NCBI GenBank assembly: GCA_022567015.1
Contig: JADFHR010000108.1
Coordinates: forward strand, 1-10,368
Direction: 5' to 3'
Length of the DNA: 10,368 nucleotides
Source: Pseudomonadota bacterium
Lineage (GTDB): Bacteria > Pseudomonadota > Alphaproteobacteria > Rhodospirillales > 2-02-FULL-58-16
Of this stretch, positions 1 to 4,622 are shown piece after piece. Both the position numbers and the translations under genes were made by a program. A model generated the notes under the pieces. The model saw only the letters and a program-made list of their open reading frames with translations, made no database searches and was not told the origin of the DNA. Numbering within the stretch: the first letter of the stretch is position 1; the number at the start of each line of letters is the position of its first letter.

Positions 1-69
1 AGCCGCCACGGCTTCATCGGGCCCGGCGATCCTGAATATGTGGACCTGCTCGGCGGGTTGCACGGCTAA
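1..69 (+). CDS. 3' end of an unidentified gene (partial, enters from left edge)
   Basis: The first frame is open from the window edge and ends in TAA at 67-69. The visible C-terminus reads HGFIGPGDPEYVDLLGGLHG, with high-GC codon choice like the neighbouring core genes. Only about 22 residues are visible, so the family cannot be named. That it is coding at all is inferred from open frame and composition. It is followed by a 170-bp gap before the esterase gene. Confidence 0.4.
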   Translation, partial: SRHGFIGPGDPEYVDLLGGLHG

Positions 70-241
70 CCCGGCCGCGCCGCCGGCAGGCCGGTGTTGG
101 TGCCCCACCGTGGAGCCCGGTTGCCCTTGACAACCCGCGACGCGTTTCCCCCCGGCCCATGCACACATGGGGTGACAACGGCACGCCTGTTCGGGTACCA
201 CTCGGCCACCCGATGCCGTCCACCGATCGACTAAGGACCCC
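70..241. other. Intergenic region upstream of the esterase gene
   Basis: No gene is visible here. A TTGACA hexamer lies at 127-132 but has no convincing -10 box at the right distance, so it is only a possible -35 element. An AAGGA ribosome-binding sequence at 233-237 precedes the esterase ATG. Confidence 0.35.
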
Positions 242-913
242 ATGCCCGAGCTTCCACGCCTCGACGGCCCCAGCCTTGCCCCCGCCTCCGGGGGCGCGCC
301 GGAGCAACTGGCCATTTTTCTGCACGGCGTCGGCGCCGACGGCAACGACCTGCTCGGGCTGGCGCCCCGTTTCCAGGGCGTGCTGCCGGGCGCCCTGTTC
401 CTCTCGCCCCATGCGCCGTTTTCCTTCGACATGGCGCCCGTCGGCTACCAGTGGTTCAGCATCGGCGACTTCTCGCCCGAGGCCCGGCTGGCCGGTGTCC
501 AGGCCGCGGCGCCCATCCTCGACGCCTTCATCGACGCCCGCTTGGCCGAGCACGGCCTGGGCGAGGACCGCCTGGTCCTCATCGGCTTTTCCCAGGGCAC
601 CATGATGGCCCTGCACGTGGGGCTCAGGCGGGAAAGGCCCGTGGCCGGCATCGTCGGCTACTCGGGCATGCTGGCGGGCGCCGAGGCGCTGGCCGGCGAG
701 GTGCGCTCCCGGCCGCCCGTGCTGCTCGTTCACGGCGACGCGGACCCGGTCATTCCCGTCGACGCGCTGCCGGCGGCGGTGGCGGGACTCGAGGCGGCCG
801 GCATCCAGGTGGAGTCCCACGTTTGCCCGGGCCTGGGCCACGGCATCGACGACGACGGGGTGCGCCTGGGCGTGGCGTTCGTCGCCGGCCTGTTCGGCGC
901 GGGCGGCCCGTAG
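242..913 (+). CDS. Carboxylesterase / lysophospholipase-like serine hydrolase (alpha/beta fold)
   Basis: This 223-residue protein matches the phospholipase/carboxylesterase family (abhydrolase_2, the group with acyl-protein thioesterase-like and carboxylesterase members). The N-terminal strand leads into FLHGVGADGNDLLGLA (residues 26-41), the oxyanion-hole region of this family. The nucleophile elbow is GFSQG with Ser117. The acid is Asp168 in HGDADPVIP, and the catalytic His is His200 in GLGHGID. All three triad residues are present and the length is normal. No signal peptide is seen, so it is probably cytoplasmic. The ATG is supported by AAGGA four bases upstream. The family hydrolyses short-chain esters or lysophospholipids, but the actual substrate cannot be read from sequence. 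It has its own start region and is separated from the next gene by a GC-rich stem-loop and a promoter. Confidence 0.9.
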   Translation: MPELPRLDGPSLAPASGGAPEQLAIFLHGVGADGNDLLGLAPRFQGVLPGALFLSPHAPFSFDMAPVGYQWFSIGDFSPEARLAGVQAAAPILDAFIDARLAEHGLGEDRLVLIGFSQGTMMALHVGLRRERPVAGIVGYSGMLAGAEALAGEVRSRPPVLLVHGDADPVIPVDALPAAVAGLEAAGIQVESHVCPGLGHGIDDDGVRLGVAFVAGLFGAGGP

Positions 914-919
914 ACGCTG

Positions 920-948
920 CCCGCGCCGCGCCCGGGGCGGGGCGCGGG
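920..948 (+). terminator. GC-rich stem-loop after the esterase gene
   Basis: CCCGCGCC (920-927) pairs with GGCGCGGG (941-948), and the bases between them are also GC-rich. It begins seven bases after the esterase stop. There is no T-tract, so it is at best a weak or factor-assisted terminator. Confidence 0.4.
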
Positions 949-952
949 ATCA

Positions 953-981
953 TTGGCAAACAACGTGTATCCGTGTATTCT
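953..981 (+). promoter_or_regulatory. Sigma-70-type promoter for the HNH endonuclease gene
   Basis: TTGGCA (953-958) and TATTCT (976-981) are separated by 17 bp. Transcription would start near 988-990, which places the possible TTG codon at 990 at the transcript end and favours the TTG at 1008 as the true start. Confidence 0.6.
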
Positions 982-1007
982 CCGCGCCCTTGACTGGGAG
1001 AACACGA

Positions 1008-1571
1008 TTGTCTCTGGCGATTGAAAACTGTCCGACCCTGGTCCTCAATGCCGATTTCCGGCCGTTGAGCTATTTTCCGCTGTCCCTGTGGCCGTGGCAG
1101 GACGCGATCAAGGCGGTGTTTCTCGAGCGCGTCAACGTGGTGTCGGAATACGAACGCTACGTGCACTCGCCCAGTATGGCGATGCGCCTGCCCAGCGTGA
1201 TTTCGCTCAAGCACTACATTCCCATGTCGCGGCGGCCGGCCTTCACCCGGTTCAACGTGTTCCTGCGCGACCGTTTCACCTGCCAGTACTGCGGCGGCGG
1301 CTTCCAGACCGAGGTCCTGACCTTCGATCACGTGGTTCCGCGCTCGCGCGGCGGCACCACCGTGTGGGACAACGTGGTGACGGCCTGCGCGCCGTGTAAC
1401 CTGCGCAAGGGCCACCGCCTGTCGAGCGAATCGCGGGTCTTTCCCCTGCGCCGGCCGTACGAGCCGACCAACTTCGAGCTGCTGGAAAACGGCCGCACCT
1501 TTCCGCCCAACTACCTGCACGAAAGCTGGCGCGACTTCCTGTACTGGGACACCGAGCTCGAATCCTCCTGA
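1008..1571 (+). CDS. HNH endonuclease family protein
   Basis: The protein has 187 residues when started at TTG 1008. This start is chosen because GGGAG (996-1000) lies seven bases upstream, and because the upstream TTG at 990 coincides with the predicted transcription start. The N-terminal half contains LVLNADFRPLSYFPLSLW, a signature of a widespread proteobacterial HNH family. The C-terminal half holds the zinc-stabilised HNH (beta-beta-alpha metal) fold: CQYC at 92-95, DHVVPRSRGG at 107-116 with catalytic His108, Asn122, and CAPC at 127-130. All key residues are intact. HNH proteins cleave or nick DNA using one divalent metal, but the biological role of this subfamily is not established and it is conserved in core genomes rather than tied to phage. 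It stands alone between two promoters, directly before rpsD. Confidence 0.9.
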   Translation: MSLAIENCPTLVLNADFRPLSYFPLSLWPWQDAIKAVFLERVNVVSEYERYVHSPSMAMRLPSVISLKHYIPMSRRPAFTRFNVFLRDRFTCQYCGGGFQTEVLTFDHVVPRSRGGTTVWDNVVTACAPCNLRKGHRLSSESRVFPLRRPYEPTNFELLENGRTFPPNYLHESWRDFLYWDTELESS

Positions 1572-1599
1572 GGCCTGTTGAAGCGGGCATCCGGCGAAA

Positions 1600-1627
1600 T
1601 TGACTTCGGGCGGCCAGGGCGTATACT
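1600..1627 (+). promoter_or_regulatory. Sigma-70-type promoter of rpsD
   Basis: TTGACT (1600-1605) and TATACT (1622-1627) are separated by 16 bp, both close to consensus. Transcription would begin around 1634 and leave a leader of about 85 nt before the rpsD ATG. In the leader, GGGCGC (1652-1657) pairs with GCGCCC (1661-1666) over a three-base loop. Whether this hairpin has a regulatory role, such as S4 autoregulation, is unknown. Confidence 0.7.
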
Positions 1628-1719
1628 CCGCCGCCGCATTCCCGAGAACGCGGGCGCCACGCGCCCCGTCCCCTTGGACCTATCGGGACAACACCAACCC
1701 AGTCAACGGGTGAACGCCT

Positions 1720-2334
1720 ATGACCAAACGCATCAAGGCCAAGTACAAGATCAACCGCCGCCTCGGCGTCAACCTCTGGGGCCGTCCGAAAAGTCCCGTC
1801 ACCATCCGCGATTACCGTCCCGGCGAGCACGGCCAGCGCCGCCGCAAGTCCTCCGACTACGGCACCCAGCTGATGGCCAAGCAGAAGCTCAAGGGCTATT
1901 ACGGCAACATCAGCGAGCGCCGGTTCCGCCGCTACTACCAGGAAGCCGTGCGCCGGCGCGGCGACACGTCGGAGAACCTCATCGCCATCCTGGAGCGCCG
2001 CCTGGACGCGGTGGTCTACCGCATGAAGTTCGTGCCAACCGTCTTTTCCGCGCGCCAGTTCGTCAACCACGGCCACATCAGGGTCAACGGCAAGCGGGTC
2101 AATATCCCGTCCTATCTGGTGAGCGACGGCGACGTCATCGAGGTCAAGGAGAAGTCCCGCGAGCTGCCCCTGGTGCTGGCGGCCATCGAGTCGCCGGAAC
2201 GGGACATCCCCGACTACGTGGACGTGGACGTGAAGAAGATGCGGGGCACCTACGTGCGGGCGCCGGGTCTGGCCGACGTGCCCTACCCGGTGCAGATGGA
2301 GCCCAACCTGGTGATCGAGTTCTACTCGCGTTAA
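1720..2334 (+). CDS. rpsD: 30S ribosomal protein S4
   Basis: The protein has 204 residues, the usual length for S4. S4 binds 16S rRNA early in small-subunit assembly and contributes to translational accuracy. The N-terminal part starts MTKRIKAKYKINRRLG and continues with WGRPKSPV and GEHGQ, typical of the cysteine-free alphaproteobacterial form. The S4 RNA-binding domain runs from about residue 94 (RLDAVVYR) through RQFVNHGHIRVNGKRVNIPSY to about 157. The C-terminus ends LADVPYPVQMEPNLVIEFYSR-like, as expected. A GGGTGA sequence lies seven bases before the ATG. The gene appears complete and functional. Its last 53 codons are duplicated at 3621-3782, and no clear terminator follows its own stop, so transcription may run into the next small gene. 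Confidence 0.97.
   Translation: MTKRIKAKYKINRRLGVNLWGRPKSPVTIRDYRPGEHGQRRRKSSDYGTQLMAKQKLKGYYGNISERRFRRYYQEAVRRRGDTSENLIAILERRLDAVVYRMKFVPTVFSARQFVNHGHIRVNGKRVNIPSYLVSDGDVIEVKEKSRELPLVLAAIESPERDIPDYVDVDVKKMRGTYVRAPGLADVPYPVQMEPNLVIEFYSR
2272..2330 (+). repeat. Direct repeat, left copy (59 bp, rpsD 3' end)
   Basis: This stretch is identical, base for base, to 3720-3778. It encodes residues Ala185 to Arg204 of S4, lacking only the last base of the final codon. Upstream of it the two rpsD copies differ at 28 of 99 aligned positions, so the change from diverged to identical sequence is abrupt. It forms the left boundary repeat of the accessory block. Confidence 0.9.
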
Positions 2335-2428
2335 CCGCTATCACCAGATGCGCTGCTGAGAGGCGTCGCAGTAGTGGCAACAGAGAAGCGGAGACGCTGA
2401 CCGGCATTTTCGTCGCGGGAGGTTGGCG

Positions 2429-2848
2429 ATGGCGAAAGTTTTGGGCGTGCTGATGGCGGCGCTGGTGGCTTGGGGAAGCGCAGCGCAAGCGGATGAAAAA
2501 GTAATGGAATGTAGGCGATGGGTTGTTGAGAATAACAAAAGAGTTTTTATAACAAGATTTGTAGTGAGGTTAGATACGGAATTTAACAAAATAACGATTG
2601 ATGAGGACTTGGAGCTAAAATACCCATTGACGAAGGGATATGGCGAATGGAAAACGATTTGGGCATCTAAAAACAAGCTGAGGGCTGTTGCTTTTGCGGT
2701 TGGAGACGATGTGGAGCTAAATTCCCCAGTTTATGTTTTTGATTTTGATTTTTCAAAACTCAGAATGAGAAACGAGAGGTTTGGTGGGATTATAGATTTC
2801 GACACTATTGTCTCTCGTCCAAAATATGAGTGTGAGAGGATGGATTGA
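2429..2848 (+). CDS. Small secreted hypothetical protein
   Basis: I do not recognise the family. Starting at ATG 2429 the product is 139 residues. That start is preferred over TTG 2423 because GGGAGG (2417-2422) lies six bases before it. The N-terminus is a classical signal peptide: MAK, a hydrophobic stretch VLGVLMAALVAWGSA, and a probable cleavage site after AQA. The mature part of about 115 residues has only two cysteines, one near each end (MECRRW and KYECERMD), suggesting one disulfide in a beta-rich periplasmic protein with YVFDFDFSKL-like strands. The signal-peptide segment is GC-rich while the mature part is strongly AT-rich, so the gene may be chimeric or only partly ameliorated. It lies 94 bp after rpsD on the same strand and is followed by a good terminator, so it may be cotranscribed with rpsD. 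Confidence 0.65.
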   Translation: MAKVLGVLMAALVAWGSAAQADEKVMECRRWVVENNKRVFITRFVVRLDTEFNKITIDEDLELKYPLTKGYGEWKTIWASKNKLRAVAFAVGDDVELNSPVYVFDFDFSKLRMRNERFGGIIDFDTIVSRPKYECERMD

Positions 2849-2856
2849 TTAAAGAG

Positions 2857-2892
2857 AAGCTGCTTGGCGGAGACGCTGAGCGGCTTTTTTTT
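2857..2892 (+). terminator. Rho-independent terminator of the secreted-protein gene
   Basis: AGCTGCTT (2858-2865) pairs with GAGCGGCT (2878-2885), eight pairs including two G-U wobbles, with a further A-T pair at the base. The loop is about 12 nt and a run of eight T follows (2885-2892). It starts nine bases after the stop of the secreted-protein gene. Confidence 0.65.
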
Positions 2893-2991
2893 GCTGGGGA
2901 ATTGGCAACGACAACGGCATTGGCGGAAGGACGCTGACAGCAGGTTGAGAACAAGGCGCACTACGCTGTTTGGAACGCAAAGGTCACTGAT

Positions 2992-3294
2992 TTGAAAATA
3001 TATGAAACAGTAGAGACATTACGTGGAAATAAAACTGAACGAATAAAGTCTTCTATGTTTTATTTTCTTGGCTTTTTTTGTCTGCCAGTTGGCATTTTTC
3101 TTATAACGAAAGAAAATTTGTTTGGCGTGTTCCTTATATTTACTGCTTGTCCTTGCTTTTTTCTTTACCCGCTCGTCAGGTTTCTTTTTGGTGGTAAAGA
3201 CAGTGTTGCTGCTGTTGTTGGTACAGTCGTAATTGAAGAAGTCCTAAAATCAAATATTAAAAAAATAGGAATTAAGAAAAGAATGAAGTGTTAG
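2992..3294 (+). CDS. Hypothetical two-helix membrane protein, probably a decaying gene
   Basis: I do not recognise the family. The ORF gives 100 residues from a TTG codon at 2992. Two hydrophobic segments are evident: FYFLGFFCLPVGIFLIT (about 23-39) and LFGVFLIFTACPCFFLYPLV (about 43-62), followed by a lysine-rich C-terminus. This predicts a small inner-membrane protein. There is no convincing ribosome-binding site, and the frame is open upstream back to a stop at 2935-2937 without ATG or GTG, so the true 5' end may be missing. At the 3' end another frame continues as VLDAIRAASKDETAKAYW to a stop at 3360-3362, suggesting a frameshift near 3280 in an A-rich run. The gene is very AT-rich, unlike its GC-rich surroundings. 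Confidence 0.4.
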   Translation: MKIYETVETLRGNKTERIKSSMFYFLGFFCLPVGIFLITKENLFGVFLIFTACPCFFLYPLVRFLFGGKDSVAAVVGTVVIEEVLKSNIKKIGIKKRMKC

Positions 3295-3362
3295 ACGCTA
3301 TTAGAGCTGCTTCTAAAGACGAAACGGCAAAGGCATACTGGAAAAACTACAAGATCGAATAA
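3276..3362 (+). pseudogene. Out-of-frame continuation of the membrane-protein ORF
   Basis: This open stretch of 28 codons encodes VLDAIRAASKDETAKAYWKN followed by YKIE and TAA at 3360-3362. It has no start codon context and overlaps the end of the membrane-protein ORF in another frame. The simplest reading is the original C-terminus of that protein, displaced by a frameshift near 3276-3285. It could instead be the tail of an unrelated deleted gene. Confidence 0.35.
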
Positions 3363-3438
3363 CGCTAAAGGGCGCAAGAATTAAGGAGATCATAAACCAA
3401 AAAACATTAGACGAATGAACACACGACGCACACAGTAG

Positions 3439-3588
3439 GAATGCGGACGACTATACAGAGACGGCGGGCAGCACGGACGCGGTGTTGAGGTTTGGGCGAG
3501 CGGCGCCAGATACGAGGGCGACTGGAAGGACGGCGAGCAATACGGACGCGGCGTTTTTGTATTTGCGGACGGCGGTAAGTGGGCGTGA
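3439..3588 (+). pseudogene. MORN-repeat protein remnant
   Basis: The frame from 3439 to the TGA at 3586-3588 encodes about 49 residues with MORN repeats. The clearest repeat begins at Tyr 3511 and reads YEGDWKDGEQYGRGVFVFAD. A preceding partial repeat reads RDGGQHGRGVEVWASG (about 3457-3504). MORN consensus is YxGxWxxGxxxGxGxxxxxDG. An in-frame TAG lies at 3436-3438 and no in-frame ATG follows, so the start and most of the protein are missing. MORN repeats occur in membrane-associated or lipid-binding bacterial proteins and are often on the surface, but nothing about this one's role can be inferred. The TGA overlaps the left arm of a perfect palindrome. The stretch is more GC-rich than the ORFs before it. 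Confidence 0.6.
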
Positions 3589-3611
3589 AGGGGTCAAGTC
3601 TTGACCCCTTC
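3587..3611. repeat. Perfect 25-bp palindrome at the right edge of the accessory block
   Basis: GAAGGGGTCAAG (3587-3598) and its exact reverse complement (3600-3611) flank a single T. It lies between the MORN remnant and the duplicated rpsD 3' end, whose homology begins only ten bases later. The shape resembles REP-like or element-end palindromes, but there is only one copy in this window. Confidence 0.75.
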
Positions 3612-3719
3612 ATCCCGAAGGTGCTCGAGGCCATCGATTCACCGGAACGGGACGTGCCGGGCTATGTCGAAGTGGATTACAGGAAGATGAAGGGCACCTT
3701 CATTCGCACCCCGAAGCTT

Positions 3720-3778
3720 GCCGACGTGCCCTACCCGGTGCAGATGGAGCCCAACCTGGTGATCGAGTTCTACTCGCG
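3720..3778 (+). repeat. Direct repeat, right copy (59 bp, rpsD 3' end)
   Basis: Identical to 2272-2330. The stop codons that follow differ (TAA after the left copy, TGA after the right), and homology ends there. The spacing between the copies is 1448 bp. Confidence 0.9.
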
Positions 3779-3834
3779 CTGAGGAACGCCGCGGCCCTTG
3801 CGCCGCCGGCCGCTTGGCGGTGAGGCGGGCAAGC

Positions 3835-3865
3835 AAAAAGGGCCGCCGCGGCGGCCCTTTGGTTT
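3835..3865. terminator. Bidirectional terminator between rpsD 3' end and grxD
   Basis: A GC-only palindrome of 18 bases (3840-3857, GGGCCGCCG and its complement) is preceded by AAAAA (3835-3839) and followed by TTTGGTTT (3858-3865). It can end transcription from the plus strand (rpsD side) and the minus strand (grxD, whose stop is at 3885). It was probably the original rpsD terminator. The intact rpsD is now about 1.5 kb away from it. Confidence 0.8.
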
Positions 3866-3884
3866 ATCTCCCCCGGAACCGCCG

Positions 3885-4220
3885 TCAGCCGGCCAATTCG
3901 ACGCCCTTTTCGTCCAACAGGGTCTTCAGTTCGCCGCTTGCGTACATCTCGCGCACGATGTCGGCGCCGCCGACGAACTCGCCCTTCACGTAAAGCTGGG
4001 GGATGGTCGGCCAGTCGGCGAACGCCTTGACGCCCTCGCGGATGTCCGGGTCCATGAGGACGTCGATGCCCTTGAACTTGACGCCCAGTTGGGTCAGCGC
4101 CTGCGCCACCGCGGCGGAAAATCCGCACTGGGGAAACATGGGCGTGCCCTTCATGAACAGGACGACCGAGTTTTCGTCGACTTCCTTTTGAATGCGGGTT
4201 GAGGTGGGGTGGTCGGTCAT
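3885..4220 (-). CDS. grxD: Monothiol glutaredoxin, CGFS type (Grx4/GrxD)
   Basis: The protein has 111 residues, normal for single-domain monothiol glutaredoxins. It has the CGFS active site (Cys32-Ser35) preceded by KGTP (Lys24) with a Gln before the Cys, WPTIP at 70-74 (cis-Pro and glutathione binding), and GGAD at 84-87. Such proteins bind a glutathione-ligated [2Fe-2S] cluster as dimers, or as heterodimers with BolA, and deliver clusters in the cytoplasm rather than reducing disulfides. It lies 26 bp downstream of bolA on the same strand, which fits a joint role. GAGGG lies eight bases before the ATG, with a second AAGGA close to it. Transcription ends at the terminator at 3835-3865. Confidence 0.96.
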   Translation of the reverse strand: MTDHPTSTRIQKEVDENSVVLFMKGTPMFPQCGFSAAVAQALTQLGVKFKGIDVLMDPDIREGVKAFADWPTIPQLYVKGEFVGGADIVREMYASGELKTLLDEKGVELAG

Positions 4221-4246
4221 GTCCTTTTCCCTCGGCTGTTGCGTAT

Positions 4247-4486
4247 TTACGCGTCCTCGGGGACGCTGGTTTGCAGGGCCAGGGCGTGCAACGTCGTGCC
4301 CATCCTGTCCTGCAGGGCATTATACACCATCTGGTGCTGTTGCACGCGGGTCTTTCCCTTGAACGCCGCCGAGACGACCAGGGCGGCGTAATGATCGCCG
4401 TCGCCGCGCAGGTCCTCGATGGTCACCCGCGCATCGGGGATGGCCCCCTTGATCAGGTCTTCGATCTCGATGGCGTCCATCGCCAT
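4247..4486 (-). CDS. bolA: BolA family protein
   Basis: The 79-residue product is of the short BolA type. After an N-terminal helix (IEDLIKGAIPDARVTIEDL) it has DGDHYAALVVSAAFKGK, with His32 in the loop linked to cluster binding in BolA-Grx complexes. This is followed by VQQHQMVYNAL (His51) and the terminal LHALALQT with His67, the conserved histidine. All family hallmarks are present. ATG 4486 is preferred over the in-frame ATG at 4480 because GGAGG lies eight bases upstream. It is the first gene of a two-gene unit with grxD and is expected to form an iron-sulfur heterocomplex with it. Transcription probably starts from the promoter at 4551-4579. Confidence 0.95.
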   Translation of the reverse strand: MAMDAIEIEDLIKGAIPDARVTIEDLRGDGDHYAALVVSAAFKGKTRVQQHQMVYNALQDRMGTTLHALALQTSVPEDA

Positions 4487-4550
4487 GGTTGCGGCCTCCG
4501 GAAATCACCTGTCCGGCCGCCTCGGAGCCCGGCGGCCAATGGGTTTTACG

Positions 4551-4579
4551 CATATAGGGCCGTGCCCACCGAGTGTCAA
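4551..4579 (-). promoter_or_regulatory. Near-consensus promoter for bolA-grxD
   Basis: On the minus strand TTGACA (4579-4574) and TATATG (4556-4551) are separated by 17 bp. A transcript would start near 4544, giving a leader of about 57 nt before bolA. Its strength suggests constitutive expression. No IscR-like site is obvious. Confidence 0.75.
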
Positions 4580-4590
4580 CGAGATGTCGG

Positions 4591-4619
4591 GCCCGGCCCC
4601 TCCTCAGGGGGGGCCGGGC
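4591..4619 (-). terminator. Stem-loop after purL
   Basis: GCCCGGCCCC (4591-4600) pairs perfectly with GGGGCCGGGC (4610-4619), a ten-pair stem with a nine-base loop, starting three bases past the purL stop. There is no T-tract on the minus strand, so termination may be incomplete. The bolA promoter lies just beyond it. Confidence 0.55.
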
Positions 4620-4622
4620 GCC

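Larger units (their letters stand above)
2388..2937 (+). repeat. Three short related repeats in the AT-rich block
   Basis: The 13-mer GCGGAGACGCTGA occurs at 2388-2400 and 2867-2879, and a version with two extra bases (GCGGAAGGACGCTGA) at 2923-2937. Between the first two copies similarity continues weakly downstream for about 25 more bases, through the Shine-Dalgarno/start region of the secreted-protein gene. The second and third copies precede the membrane-protein ORF. Confidence 0.5.
3579..3782 (+). pseudogene. Truncated second copy of rpsD (3' end only)
   Basis: From 3621 to the TGA at 3780-3782 this encodes a homologue of S4 residues 152-204, with 41 of 53 residues identical to the intact copy. 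It begins KVLEAIDSPERDVPGYVEVD and ends with the same 20 residues as the intact protein. The frame is open from GTG 3579, but the residues before 3618 derive from the MORN tail and palindrome, and no S4 domain is present, so it cannot work as a ribosomal protein. It sits directly before the bidirectional terminator and grxD, so it may be the native 3' end left behind when a foreign rpsD plus cargo entered, or an element's copy of its target site. Confidence 0.85.

Noticed and set aside
127..155. Promoter from the TTGACA at 127-132
   Set aside because: The bases at the expected -10 distance are CCCGGC-like, so only the -35 half is convincing.
14..841. Long open frame on the minus strand across the esterase gene
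   Set aside because: It is the GC-rich antisense shadow of the esterase gene (242-913), which has an intact catalytic triad and a ribosome-binding site. The minus-strand translation is Arg/Gly/Ala-rich with no family pattern.
990..1007. Upstream TTG at 990 as start of the HNH gene
   Set aside because: It falls at the predicted transcription start and has no ribosome-binding site, whereas TTG 1008 has GGGAG seven bases upstream.
2388..2990. Integron attC sites between the small ORFs
   Set aside because: The cassette-like layout invited the check, but I find no matched GTTRRRY and RYYYAAC core pair and no integrase gene.
2335..3590. An insertion sequence or phage remnant with its own recombinase
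   Set aside because: No transposase, integrase or resolvase motif is present in any frame. The block is bounded by rpsD repeats rather than by IS-type terminal repeats.
3798..4202. Plus-strand open frame opposite grxD
   Set aside because: It starts in the terminator and is the antisense of the CGFS glutaredoxin, which has all its motifs.
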